A program made the translations under genes and the position numbers. 64,000 bases of DNA from Opitutales bacterium (lineage in GTDB: Bacteria; Verrucomicrobiota; Verrucomicrobiia; Opitutales; Oceanipulchritudinaceae), in the NCBI GenBank assembly GCA_020831525.1, contig JAFIGH010000002.1:1-64000 (forward strand). The letters are read 5' to 3'. The notes under the pieces were generated by a model. That model was not told the origin of the DNA and searched no databases. It saw only the letters and a list, made by a program, of their open reading frames with translations. This document shows, in pieces, positions 54,240-63,138 of the stretch. Each line of letters starts with the position of its first letter. Position 1 is the first letter of the stretch.

Positions 54240-56615
54240 CTACGGAAACAAGAAGTGCCACGCGTCCTCCGCGGGCGCATAGAAGAAATGCGCGAGACGG
54301 TGGTCGATCCAGAGCCAGCCGTCTTCGGGGCTCCAATACCAGTAGCTGCCGAGGCGGTTTTCCGGCGCGTAGACGTAGCCGAAGCCGTCGTGGCGGTACC
54401 AACGTCCGCCGACGGGGTGGAAGGTTCCCCACACCGTATCCGCCGCGTGGTCTAGGGCGGCCCCTTCGTGCGGCGAGAAGGTCCATGTACGTTCGGCGGC
54501 GGGGACGAAACGGTCGATGGCGTTGAAGTCGAAGCTGTAGATCGTCTCGCTTGACTGCCCAAAGCTAGTTTCACGGCGCTGCACCGTCCGGACGACCGTG
54601 TCATCATCTTGGACGGCAAAAGCAAAGAAGAGATCCACGTCAGCTTCGGACCGGGGGTGAACAAGATCGTGGCCGCGGACCCAGTGAATGCCGTCCCATG
54701 TTCGCAATCCCCCGCTGTCGACGGCGCTTCCGTCCGGGAGCGCGGTGAGAATGCCGTGCAGACCGCGTTCGGAACGCAGTGTCCACTCGCTGCCGTCAGG
54801 TGATGTCAGGAACTCATTTGCTGCTCCGAAAACGGAGCGGTCGATTTCGTAATCCGGGTTGTTGGAATAGGCGCGCGTGACGATCCACGTTCCGTTGACG
54901 CGGGCGACGTCGCGGAAGGCGATGCCGGTATCCTCGCTCGTCAGCAAAGTTTCCCAGTTGCGGAGATCCTGTGAGCGCATGAGCCGGCCAAACGGCTCGC
55001 CGTCACGGAATTCACTGCCGACGAGGTAAAACTCTCCGTCGATACGGCGGACGCGGATTATCGGCATCGTTTCGGGGAACGAATGGCTTTCCCATGTCTC
55101 ACCATCGGTGGTCCATTCAATAATCGTCTTCCCCTCGTGTACGCCCGCGACGACGAGGTGTTCACCCACCCGGGCGAAGAACCGGCAGGCCTCCGGCGGC
55201 ATCTCCCGGACGACAGACCACTCGTCCGCTGATGGAGAGTATTCCCAAACCGCGGCATTACCATCGCCGTTGTCACGGGTTGCAGCCCACATGCGGTCAT
55301 ACGCTTCGGTGATGCTGAAGAAGCCGGTGACGGCGGGAATGCCCAAGCGGGAGCGGTCGAAACTCATCCATCCGGTGTCTGCCGCCAGTGACGTCTCCCA
55401 TGAACTTCCGCCGCCGGAGACCGTATACACTGTTCTGGCAGTGGCTGCGAACGAGATATCGCCCAGCATGCCGAAACTGGTGAGGAAAAAACGCGAGGGA
55501 TCGGGGCGCCCGAGGTTGATCGTTTCGGATTGCCCGTCGACGGTGCGTTGCAACGCCGAAGCGGTGGAAGTTTCGTTGCCGTAGCTTTCCGAGAGCAGAT
55601 CGAGTTGGACAGATTGCCCGTCAACAATACCGGCGGCACTGCGTGGAAACGCGACTGTGAACCGTTCGGGGTTGACGGATAAGCTTCCGGTGGGGGCCGT
55701 ACTGAATACTTCGAAGTCAGTTGTGTGAAGCAAGTAGTCGAACCCGTAGCGCCAATCAGTAATCACCATCTGCGCATAGCGCCCGACCACGTGAAATCCG
55801 TCGTCCCAACGACGTATGCGCGGGTCCCAGATCCAGAGCACGCCGGGGAATCCTCCCGGAGTCAGACCGAACGGCTCTATCACCCTCCATGTTTCCAGAT
55901 CGTCGCTGTGCAGGGCTACGTGTTCCTGCGGACCGAAATACGTTCCGTAGGACATGAAGATGAGGACGTGGCCGGAGCCCGCTGTGGGCTGGACGGATGC
56001 CAGCGGCGCGACCCTCCCCGCTTCATCCGGGGCCGGGTCGACGGTTTCCCACGCCGCGCCGTCCGTTGAGGCCTTCATTTCCGTTCCTTCCACCGCGACC
56101 CACCGGCCGCCGATGCGGTCAAGCAGCCGGGCATCCGCGCCGAGGTTTGCCGCATGGCTCTCCCACGATTGGAGCGAATTTTCGTCGGCAAATGCGAAAA
56201 CGCGGCCGCCCTCCGCCGAATCGTCATTCTTAAGCAGCGCGAACGTGCCGTCGCCGTAGGCATCGGGGATGCCCGGCGCGGGGATCCGCCGCCAAGAGAT
56301 CCGGTCTTCGGAGGTGAAGACAACGCCGTCCTCCTCCGCAAACCAGAGCGGCCCGACCCGCGTGCCCGCGAAATACCGGTGCCCCTTGGGATCGGGGGTC
56401 CACTCCGCGCCGTTCAACGAACGGTAGGCCGCGCCATCGGAGAGCAGCCGGAAGGCACCCTCCGCAAAGCGCACGGCGTCAAGACCGTCGTCCGCGAACG
56501 GTCCGCGCGGGAGCACCGTGGTGTTGTGGAGATAGGCCGTCTCCGCGGCAGCGGATGAAATCATGGCACCCGCAAGGGGGGCTGCCGTCATCATTGCAAG
56601 CATGCACATTCGCAT
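54240..56615 (-). CDS. Large secreted protein with propeller-like repeats and W/Y-rich tail
   Basis: 791 aa from 56615 (MRMCMLAMMTAAPLAGAMIS), a signal peptide ending near SSAAAE. The body shows recurring segments of the type GPLWFAEEDGVVFTSEDRIS and WTTDGETWESHSFPETMPII, with Ser/Thr-x-Asp-Gly-x-x-Trp turns, as in sialidase/BNR or WD-like propellers (about residues 30-700). The last 60 residues (GRWYRHDGFGYVYAPENRLG, then SYWYWSPEDGWLWIDHRLAH) are W/Y-rich and resemble the tails of the GH16 operon proteins. It may be a surface glycan-binding protein; no catalytic residues were recognised. The stop lies 46 bp past the tRNA-Gln. Confidence 0.75.
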   Translation of the reverse strand: MRMCMLAMMTAAPLAGAMISSAAAETAYLHNTTVLPRGPFADDGLDAVRFAEGAFRLLSDGAAYRSLNGAEWTPDPKGHRYFAGTRVGPLWFAEEDGVVFTSEDRISWRRIPAPGIPDAYGDGTFALLKNDDSAEGGRVFAFADENSLQSWESHAANLGADARLLDRIGGRWVAVEGTEMKASTDGAAWETVDPAPDEAGRVAPLASVQPTAGSGHVLIFMSYGTYFGPQEHVALHSDDLETWRVIEPFGLTPGGFPGVLWIWDPRIRRWDDGFHVVGRYAQMVITDWRYGFDYLLHTTDFEVFSTAPTGSLSVNPERFTVAFPRSAAGIVDGQSVQLDLLSESYGNETSTASALQRTVDGQSETINLGRPDPSRFFLTSFGMLGDISFAATARTVYTVSGGGSSWETSLAADTGWMSFDRSRLGIPAVTGFFSITEAYDRMWAATRDNGDGNAAVWEYSPSADEWSVVREMPPEACRFFARVGEHLVVAGVHEGKTIIEWTTDGETWESHSFPETMPIIRVRRIDGEFYLVGSEFRDGEPFGRLMRSQDLRNWETLLTSEDTGIAFRDVARVNGTWIVTRAYSNNPDYEIDRSVFGAANEFLTSPDGSEWTLRSERGLHGILTALPDGSAVDSGGLRTWDGIHWVRGHDLVHPRSEADVDLFFAFAVQDDDTVVRTVQRRETSFGQSSETIYSFDFNAIDRFVPAAERTWTFSPHEGAALDHAADTVWGTFHPVGGRWYRHDGFGYVYAPENRLGSYWYWSPEDGWLWIDHRLAHFFYAPAEDAWHFLFP

Positions 56616-56898
56616 TGTAAACTGAAGATACGATACCTCGCCCGGAACGGATGCAAGCAAGGAACGAAATTTTCGGGAAACGGGCGTAGCGGCGGTCGTC
56701 AGACCGCGAAGCGGCTGGGCGGAAAGGTATGCGGTATGCGCGAAGCGCCGTGGACTGCTGTGAGGATCGCCGCCTTCGGAGTCCGGGCAATAGAAGTGCC
56801 GCGCGTCCTCCGTGCTCGGACGGACCCTTGCCGCTTCGCCGTCCAAAGGTCTTGCGCGCGCGGCTGCGGGTGGGTTGGGTAACAGACGATTTGTGCCG

Positions 56899-57492
56899 AT
56901 GACTTCTGTGAATCCACCACCGTTTGACGCGCGCGCCCACCGCGGGAACGACAACTACACCGGCGGGGTGTTTGCGCGGCGCGTGCTCTGGGGCCTTGGG
57001 GCGCTGCTCTTCCGCTGGAGCCCGCGTCCGCTCTACGGTTGGCGCAACGCGCTTCTCCGCCTCTTCGGGGCAAAGCTGGGCAAGGCCGTTCGCTTTTATC
57101 CGTCGGCGGAGGTGTTTTATCCGTGGAACCTCGAGGCGGGCGATTACACGACCGTCGGTCCGCGCGTGCAGGTGTATTCGCTCGGCAAGATAACGCTCGG
57201 GCCGGAGTGCCTCATTTCGCAAAATGTCCACATCTGCGCGGGGAGCCATGACTACACGAAGCCGAATCTCCCGCTCGTGACGCCGCCGGTGACGGTCGGA
57301 CGCGGCGTGTGGATGTGCGCCGACGCCTTTGTCGGTCCCGGCGTGACGGTCGGTGACTACGCCATCCTTGCCGCGCGCGCGGTTGTCGTGCGCGATGTCG
57401 CGGCGGGCGCGGTTGCGGCGGGCAATCCGGCGCGGGCCGTGCGCCACCGCACAGGGTTTGGGCCGGGGGAGGGCGCGGATGCCCGTGCCTGA
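56899..57492 (+). CDS. WcaF-like hexapeptide acetyltransferase
   Basis: 197 aa from 56899. Left-handed beta-helix acyltransferase: ALLRLFGAKLGKAVRFYPSA then VFYPWNLEAGDYTTVGPRVQ and CLISQNVHICAGSHDYTKPN (catalytic His in GSHD), with VGPGVTVGDYAILAARAVVV repeats. The pattern is that of WcaF/putative colanic acid acetyltransferases, which O-acetylate sugars of an exopolysaccharide. The HAD gene overlaps its end by 14 bp, so the two are translationally coupled. Confidence 0.87.
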   Translation: MTSVNPPPFDARAHRGNDNYTGGVFARRVLWGLGALLFRWSPRPLYGWRNALLRLFGAKLGKAVRFYPSAEVFYPWNLEAGDYTTVGPRVQVYSLGKITLGPECLISQNVHICAGSHDYTKPNLPLVTPPVTVGRGVWMCADAFVGPGVTVGDYAILAARAVVVRDVAAGAVAAGNPARAVRHRTGFGPGEGADARA

Positions 57493-58477
57493 CGACTCCC
57501 TCTTGGCGGAAGCGCTGGCTGCCTGCCGCCCGGACGGAGCGGTACTGGTCGATGAGGCCTTCTTGGACGCAACACCGCTGATCACAGAAGGGGCGCTGCG
57601 CAGCGCGAGTCCCTTTGAGGTGGGTGTGCGCGAGGCGGGACGGCGGCTGGGTGCGGGACGGCGGATCGTCTTCGATCTCGACGACACGCTCCTCAACACC
57701 GACTTCACGGCGAAGGACGGCTGGTTTCCCGATCCGCTCGAAAACGCGCCGGGCGTGGACGCATGGCGCTACGCCGCCATGCGGCGCGATCCATGGCGCA
57801 CGCTGCGCAACGGCTGGCGGCTGCCGCGCCGCTACAGCTACAGCCCGCGCACCTACCCGTTCCTCGGCAATCCGCGTGTGCGCGCGCAGTGGCGGCCTGG
57901 CGTATTCGCCTTTCTCACCGGCCTGCGCGAGGGCGGTGCGGAACTGTACCTCGCCTCGGCCACCGCCCGCGCCCGCTGGCGCTACCTCGGCACACGCTTT
58001 CCGCTGCTCAACGCGTTGTTTCCCGACGGGCACGCGGCCTGCGCCGAGGACCTCCTCGCCGCGGCCCTCGAAGCGGAAAGCGCGCAGGCGGACGCAGCGA
58101 CGGCGGGCGGCTTTTTCTACGGGAAGACGCCGGGTCTTCTCCGGCGTGCCTTTGGTATCGAAGCATTTGATACGCTTGTCGACGACTCGGCCTACGTCGC
58201 CCGCGCCTACGCCGCGCTCGGCGCGGAGAATAGCGTGCTGCACGTTCCACCCGGCGATCCCCACGGTGACGCCGTCGCACGTATCGCGGCGGAGCTGGCA
58301 CGCCGTTTTGCCAGTAAAGACGCCGCCGCGGCGGCATCCTCCGCCCTCACCGGCGGCGAAGTAAAGCCGCTCGCCGTCCACCGCTTCGAGGACCCCTTCT
58401 ACTATCCCACGCTGCACATTCCCGAGCGCCACGACCGCGTGGCGGAGGTTCTGCGGCGGACTATCCGGAATGGGTGA
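57479..58477 (+). CDS. HAD-superfamily hydrolase
   Basis: 332 aa from 57479 (MPVPDDSLLAEALAACRPDG), inside the end of the acetyltransferase gene. The HAD signature IVFDLDDTLLNTDF lies at residues about 63-76; LYLASATARARWRYLG (motif II Ser/Thr) near 160 and DTLVDDSAYVARAYAALG (motif IV Asp-Asp) near 237. Some plant-type proteins share the domain arrangement with a C-terminal extension. Probably a phosphatase acting on a sugar phosphate of the same pathway; substrate not known. Confidence 0.85.
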   Translation: MPVPDDSLLAEALAACRPDGAVLVDEAFLDATPLITEGALRSASPFEVGVREAGRRLGAGRRIVFDLDDTLLNTDFTAKDGWFPDPLENAPGVDAWRYAAMRRDPWRTLRNGWRLPRRYSYSPRTYPFLGNPRVRAQWRPGVFAFLTGLREGGAELYLASATARARWRYLGTRFPLLNALFPDGHAACAEDLLAAALEAESAQADAATAGGFFYGKTPGLLRRAFGIEAFDTLVDDSAYVARAYAALGAENSVLHVPPGDPHGDAVARIAAELARRFASKDAAAAASSALTGGEVKPLAVHRFEDPFYYPTLHIPERHDRVAEVLRRTIRNG

Positions 58478-58549
58478 TTTCGTATGCGAAGTGGAGATAG
58501 CCGGAGGTAATGCCTGTGCTCCGTCGAGCGAAACGTGCACGGATTAAAA

Positions 58550-58609
58550 CGGAGCACGGGCATTCCTGTCCGTGGCGGTTTTGGCACGGGTAAGAAAACC
58601 CGTGCTCCG
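58550..58609. repeat. Paired-hairpin repeat, copy B
   Basis: CGGAGCACGGG ... CCCGTGCTCCG ends, with hairpins built on CACGGGCATTCCTGTCCGTG and CACGGGTAAGAAAACCCGTG. A partial copy lies before (GTGCTCCGTCGAGCGAAACG, from about 58516) and after (from 58602), with a spacer (TCGAGCGAA then CGTGCACGG) matching the spacer of the 26-kb cluster. Confidence 0.87.
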
Positions 58610-58943
58610 TCGAGCGAATCGTGCACGGCTTGGATCGCGGAACTTGTCGAGCGGACGAAGAAAGAAAAGTGATCTGGCGGGCGAAAATCCTGGAGCTTTT
58701 GCGAGAGCAGGGCCATGAAGTCCAACGGGAACGGTGCGCGGATAAGACGGGTGTACGCGAGCACTGCCAATGTAGCACCAGGCCGTAGCCGCCGACCGCG
58801 AACGCCGGACTGCCGGCCCAAAGGCCAGATTAGGATAATAATCAACGTTTATTACTGACAGGGTCGACGAAGAGTGGATAACCGTCCTATTCCCGACGAG
58901 GAATTCATTAACCGAAAGCAAGCTCGAAGTGAAAGATAAGTGA

Positions 58944-59144
58944 GGTAGTGTAGGTTGCTGTCGGGGCTATTTTGCGGATGCAAGTGTCGACCAATTGCGC
59001 ACAGATGGCGGAATACAGTTTTCAACGTCCAGAAGGTCTCGAGCTGAAGGATCCCTTCACATTCGGAAGAATGATTATTCAATCAAAATACGTCCCGACG
59101 GAGGCCTCGATGTTACGGTGCATGTCGATTTGGAAGTCCGGTAA
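58944..59144 (+). pseudogene. Possible small coding remnant, about 66 codons
   Basis: Open frame without an ATG, ending TAA at 59142-59144. Its translation is well ordered: GYFADASVDQLRTDGG, SLHIRKNDYSIKIRPDGG, LDVTVHVDLEVR. Repeated Asp-Gly-Gly turns between alternating hydrophobic strands look protein-like, so this may be the end of a lost gene. It could also be chance. Confidence 0.25.
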
Positions 59145-59241
59145 TTGTTCTTCTTCCGCCACCGGGATCGACGCACGTGGACCTTCCAGCTGCGCCCGGC
59201 GGAGCGCGAGCCGCCGGATTTGTCGAAGGTGCCGGAGGGGC

Positions 59242-60252
59242 TCAGTCACGGCGGGGACGGAGGGTCCAGGTCTCTTCGAGGCGGATGGTTCCCCCGGGCG
59301 GAAGGGTCTCGTAGGGGCCGTGGAATTCGATTTCAAGCAAAGCGTCCGCGCGGTTGTTATGCTTTTGCAGGAAAACTTCCACACTCGCGTGTTCGGGATG
59401 AACGCGCGCCGCTTCGGTGAAGGGCATGGCCTTTTCGAGAATGAGGTCGTCGAAGAAAATCTCCGCCCGCGCTGTCGGCACGCCCATGAAGGCTTTGTTC
59501 GCGACGGGTTCGGCGACTTCGGCCGCGCCTTCGTTGGCAAACGTGAACCAGCGGCCGTCGGCGGACACCTCGCCGTGAAAACGGTGGGGGTGGCTGTACC
59601 AAATGTCTTCTTCGCCGAACCCGTTTAAATCGACGCGGAAGGGCGTGTCCGCGTGAAAGCGGGTGTTGCTCCAGAGCCCCCACGAGACGGGCGCGTCGCG
59701 TATATTTTCGGCCTCGGCCGCGAGCCAGACGACATTGTCCGCACGCAGCTCGACGAACTTTGTCAGGCGCAGGCCGGAGACGGGGCTCGGGGGTCCGCAC
59801 AGGACCACCCGGACCGGCGATTGTTCGAGGATTTCGTTGTCACCAAAAACCAAATAGGGATCCGGGGGCCACCACTGTCCCGCCCGTTGCGGAAGGAGGT
59901 CCTGCCGGTTCCACCACTCGCTTTGCGCGGCGACCCAGTAGATGTGGCCGTTGAAACCGCGCCACGGGGCGTCTGCGCGAAGCTCCGGCCAGGCTTCGGG
60001 CTGCCAGCCGGACGGGTCCGATTTGAGCAGGTTCGACCCGCCCCGGTGGCGCAGAAGCACCACCCGTCCGCCGACCTGCGGAAGCACGCCGACTTCGAGA
60101 TCGCCGTGGCGGAGGACGATCAGGTGTGCCTCGGCCCCGGCGGGGGCGGAAGTGGCGGGCGTTTCGGGGGCCGGTCCGCAGCCCGCAAGCCATCCGAGGA
60201 GGAAAACCGCACTGCTCAAGGAGGCGGAGATGCGAGGCCGGGGGTTGTGCAT
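59242..60252 (-). CDS. DUF4380-like lipoprotein
   Basis: 336 aa from 60252. Lipobox LAGC (Cys near residue 25; FLLGWLAGCGPAP). The body is a beta-sandwich that resembles the GH-type galactose-mutarotase folds (LEVGVLPQVGGRVVLLRHRG near residue 52; GFNGHIYWVAAQSEWWNRQD near 100; RLTKFVELRADNVVWLAAEA near 164). This matches what is called DUF4380 in other bacteria, a carbohydrate-related family of unknown reaction. Outer-membrane or periplasmic, by the lipobox. Confidence 0.72.
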   Translation of the reverse strand: MHNPRPRISASLSSAVFLLGWLAGCGPAPETPATSAPAGAEAHLIVLRHGDLEVGVLPQVGGRVVLLRHRGGSNLLKSDPSGWQPEAWPELRADAPWRGFNGHIYWVAAQSEWWNRQDLLPQRAGQWWPPDPYLVFGDNEILEQSPVRVVLCGPPSPVSGLRLTKFVELRADNVVWLAAEAENIRDAPVSWGLWSNTRFHADTPFRVDLNGFGEEDIWYSHPHRFHGEVSADGRWFTFANEGAAEVAEPVANKAFMGVPTARAEIFFDDLILEKAMPFTEAARVHPEHASVEVFLQKHNNRADALLEIEFHGPYETLPPGGTIRLEETWTLRPRRD

Positions 60253-60559
60253 CCCGCAAGATAAACCGATATTCGCGCCCGCCCGCAAGCCGTGAGACAG
60301 GTTGTACACGGGGTCATTTTCTTGTCTTTGGCGCCGGATGGACGGGCTCGGTTCTTCTGTGACGCAGCGTGCACGCGTTGCGGCGCGTTGCGATGCGGAC
60401 CAGTCTGCGACGAGCGCAGCCGAGCTGAGGTCCCGCACCAATTATTCTGGTGCCCGCGTGCGCACGGCCTTTCTGTGCGCAGTTGGGCATCGAGCCGGTT
60501 CAGGAAAACCGCCATACTCCGTTCGCCGGCCTTGGCACTGCGTCTGCTGTTCGGCGGGA
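60253..60559. other. Divergent gap, DUF4380-like / RidA-like genes
   Basis: 307 bp. A GCACCA-ATTATTC-TGGTGC hairpin (60435-60453) and a degenerate copy of the paired-hairpin repeat (about 60459-60522: GCACGGCCTTTCTGTGCGC and GGAAAACCGCCATACTCCG) are seen. A frame through here adds Cys-rich sequence in front of the RidA-like protein but looks non-coding. Confidence 0.45.
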
Positions 60560-61111
60560 ATGAAAACCACTCGACACTTCCGCATGGTGCGACTTCGCCA
60601 GGCGTTGCGCTACGTCCTTCTGGCCGCCCTCTGCCCGGTGTTGGCGGCGGACACCGTCGAGGATCGTTTGAGAGCCGCGAACATAACGCTGCCGGAGGTC
60701 GGTCCGCCGGTGGCGAATTACGTGGCGGCGGTTCGTTCGGAAAATCTTGTTTTTCTCGCTGGAGCCATTCCGCGCGCCGTTGACGGAAGCGTTATCGAAG
60801 GCAGGGTGGGGCGGGACGTGACCCTTGAGGAGTGTTACGAAGCCGCGCGCAACACCGGTATCCACCTCATCGCGGCGCTGCGCGCGGAGATCGGCGACCT
60901 CGAAAAGGTGCGCCGGTGGGTCAAGGTCGAGGGGTATGTGAATGCCCCCGCCGATTTTTCCCAACATCCGGCCGTCATCAATGGATGCTCCGATCTGCTC
61001 GTGGAGATTTTCGGGGACCGGGGGCGCCATGCGCGCGTCGCCCTCGGTGCGGCTTCCCTGCCCCTTAACGCCTGCGTCGAAATCGCCGCCATCGTCGAAG
61101 TGGCGGATTGA
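60560..61111 (+). CDS. Exported RidA-like (YjgF/UK114) protein
   Basis: 183 aa from 60560 (GGCGGGA before the ATG). A signal peptide precedes the domain (RLRQALRYVLLAALCPVLAA). The rest is a RidA domain: VFLAGAIPRAVDGSVIEGRV near residue 75 and CVEIAAIVEVAD at the end, with VKVEGYVNAPADFSQHPAVI in the middle. Typical RidA proteins hydrolyse imines such as 2-aminoacrylate in the cytoplasm and have Arg at about residue 105; that Arg is in NGCSDLLVEIFGDRGRHARV here (RHARVAL). Export of a RidA domain is uncommon. It faces an aminotransferase pseudogene. Confidence 0.82.
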   Translation: MKTTRHFRMVRLRQALRYVLLAALCPVLAADTVEDRLRAANITLPEVGPPVANYVAAVRSENLVFLAGAIPRAVDGSVIEGRVGRDVTLEECYEAARNTGIHLIAALRAEIGDLEKVRRWVKVEGYVNAPADFSQHPAVINGCSDLLVEIFGDRGRHARVALGAASLPLNACVEIAAIVEVAD

Positions 61112-61119
61112 GAACCGGT

Positions 61120-61447
61120 TTAGGCAAAGTGCCGCAGGGCGTCGTCCAGCGCTTCCACGAACCGGTCGACATGCCGGAGGGGCGTCGGCACCCTTGGTGT
61201 AACGCGGATGCCGCGCACCGCCGGATGGGTGACCCCGACCGTATAGAGGCGATGGCGCGCGGCGAGAAAATCGGCAAGACCTCTGGGTTCGACGCCTTCG
61301 ATCCCAACGTTGCCTACGGCCCCGTGCAGAGGTAATCGCAGTCGAGATCGCGAATCGAAAAATCGATGTGGGCGAAGGAGTGGGCCGCGCCGACGGCCAC
61401 CTCAACGCCGCGCGCATGCGCCATTGAGCAGATCGCCCGGACTGGAA
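61120..61447 (-). pseudogene. Class V aminotransferase remnant
   Basis: Two frames on the minus strand carry parts of a class V (PLP) aminotransferase C-terminal half: GVEVAVGAAHSFAHIDFSIR then DLDCDYLCTG and a stop, and, shifted, GIEGVEPRGLADFLAARHRL, VTHPAVRGIRVTPRVPTPLR and HVDRFVEALDDALRHFA with stop at 61120-61122. The active-site region and N-terminus are absent. A recent deletion plus frameshift left about 105 codons. Confidence 0.75.
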
Positions 61448-61484
61448 GAGTTTGCCGGGCGGAGGTGTACCTGTGCTTTTGGTG

Positions 61485-62183
61485 TCAATGCCCGCGTGCG
61501 GCGAGGTATTCCAGCCACGGGATGTCGGCGGGGCGGGTGAGTTTCGGGTTGGGGTAGGGGTTCTCGACGAGGGTGAGGGAGATCCCGGCGCTTTGCGCGG
61601 CGGCGGCGTCGTCGGTCACGGGGGTGTCGAGGGCGCTGTAGGCGCGGAGGATGGCTTCTGCCGGGAAGACCTGGGGCGTTTCCGTGGCCCAGAGGCGTTC
61701 GCGGGGTGGTTCGCGGAGAGCGGTCTGTTCGGGCACTTCCGGGCCGGGGGCTTCCTTGATGGTGTCGGTGACGCGGTGGGCAAGGACAGCGTTGCCTGTA
61801 CGCCGGGCGGTGTCAAGGAGGGCGCGCAGTGTATCCGGACGGATGAGCGGGCGCGCGGCGTCGTGGATGAAGGCGAAGCCCGCGACGGCGCGCGTCTGCC
61901 CGAGTGCGAGGCGGACGGAGTCGTGCCGCTGCGCTCCGCCGCGCACGTAGCTGACGGGCACGGTCAGACCGGAGAGGAGGTGCTCAAGACGGCTGAGCTG
62001 GGGTGCGTCGCGGTAGGTCACGATCATCCGCCCGACGACCCCGGCCGTGGCGAAGGCATCGGCGGACCAGCGCACGACGGCCCGGCCCGCGAGGTCCCAG
62101 AGCACTTTGTCCGCGACCGCCCCGGAGAGGCGCGATCCGCTGCCCGCGGCGAGGAGGACGGCCGTGTTGTTCAGAATTTCCAT
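61485..62183 (-). CDS. ispD: 2-C-methyl-D-erythritol 4-phosphate cytidylyltransferase
   Basis: 232 aa from 62183 (MEILNNTAVLLAAGSGSRLS), with the nucleotidyltransferase loop AAGSGSRL at residues about 12-19 and FIHDAARPLIRPDTLRALLD near 105. Also RLWATETPQVFPAEAILRAY near 165. Third step of the MEP isoprenoid pathway, giving CDP-ME. Divergent from ispE with a 58-bp gap, so both are likely to share regulation. Confidence 0.92.
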   Translation of the reverse strand: MEILNNTAVLLAAGSGSRLSGAVADKVLWDLAGRAVVRWSADAFATAGVVGRMIVTYRDAPQLSRLEHLLSGLTVPVSYVRGGAQRHDSVRLALGQTRAVAGFAFIHDAARPLIRPDTLRALLDTARRTGNAVLAHRVTDTIKEAPGPEVPEQTALREPPRERLWATETPQVFPAEAILRAYSALDTPVTDDAAAAQSAGISLTLVENPYPNPKLTRPADIPWLEYLAARGH

Positions 62184-62241
62184 CGGTTCGAAACGACTCG
62201 TTTTGACATTGTGAGGAGGACAGACATTGCATCGTGCCACA

Positions 62242-63138
62242 ATGGAAAAGAAAGCGTCCCCTGCGCGCGGCTCTCGGTTCTCGCCGGCGAAGATCAATCT
62301 GTTTCTCGCCGTCACCGGTCTTCGCTCCGACGGCTTTCATGATCTTGTCTCGATTGTCGCGCAATGTGCCTTCGGCGACCGCCTCACGCGCGAAGACGCC
62401 GGGAGCGGGGCGACGGAGGATTCGCTCGAAGTGACGGGGGCGGATGTGCCTGTGAGCGCGGAGAATCTAGTCCTGCGCGCGGCTGCGGCCTTCCGGCGCG
62501 CCGAGCCCAACCTACCGCCGCAGCGGTTTACCCTCGACAAGCGTATTCCCGTGGGGGCCGGGTTGGGCGGCGGGAGCGGGGATGCCGCCGCCGCCCTGCG
62601 CCTGCTCGCGGAGCGCATGCCGGGTATGTCGGCCACGTGGCTGGGCGGAATCGGCGCGGGTCTGGGGTCGGATGTAGCGCTTTTTCTACAGGACCATGCG
62701 GTAACCATGCGGGGCCGCGGCGACCGGGTGGAGGATTTGCCGGAGACGGCGCGCGACCGCCTGAGCGGGCTGCCCGTGCTCCTATTCGGTCCGCCCGTGG
62801 CTATGGAGACGCCGCGGGCCTACGCTCTCCTGCGCGCGCGGGGAAACTATGCCCGGCCGGCGTGGGCGGAGGAACAGGTGGCGGCGTTCGCGGAGGGAGA
62901 TCTGCCGCTTGAGGATCTTCTTTTCAACAGCTTCGCGGAGGTTGTGGAGGAGCGGTTGCCGACGATCGCGGTGGTCTTGCGCGCCGTGCGGGAGGCGGGG
63001 ATCCCGGCCCTCATGAGCGGCAGCGGCAGCGCCTGTTTCGCCCTGCCGCGTGAGGATGCCGATACGGAGAAGGTGCGCGGGATTGCCGCTGACGCATGGG
63101 GCGCGGGGGCGTTTTTTACGCCGACATTTCTTCTTTGA
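62242..63138 (+). CDS. ispE: 4-diphosphocytidyl-2-C-methyl-D-erythritol kinase
   Basis: 298 aa from 62242 (MEKKASPARGSRFSPAKINL). GHMP-kinase fold: SPAKINLFLAVTG (residues 13-25) with the catalytic Asp region LRSDGFHDL, the P-loop PVGAGLGGGSGDAAAALRLL (about 110) and ALMSGSGSACFALPRE near the end. Phosphorylates the product of IspD. Convergent 23-bp overlap with the next gene's 3' end. Confidence 0.94.
   Translation: MEKKASPARGSRFSPAKINLFLAVTGLRSDGFHDLVSIVAQCAFGDRLTREDAGSGATEDSLEVTGADVPVSAENLVLRAAAAFRRAEPNLPPQRFTLDKRIPVGAGLGGGSGDAAAALRLLAERMPGMSATWLGGIGAGLGSDVALFLQDHAVTMRGRGDRVEDLPETARDRLSGLPVLLFGPPVAMETPRAYALLRARGNYARPAWAEEQVAAFAEGDLPLEDLLFNSFAEVVEERLPTIAVVLRAVREAGIPALMSGSGSACFALPREDADTEKVRGIAADAWGAGAFFTPTFLL

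Larger units (their letters stand above)
58478..59241. other. Long intergenic region with dispersed-repeat cluster
   Basis: 764 bp. It holds the second cluster of the paired-hairpin repeat (about 58516-58640). After it no gene is convincing, except a possible small coding remnant at 58944-59144. The part at 58640-58940 shows nothing recognisable. Confidence 0.65.

Noticed and set aside
56595-56606. TGCAAGCATGCA resembling the regulon palindrome
   Set aside because: 12 bp with wrong spacing and inside the signal-peptide codons of the 791-aa protein.
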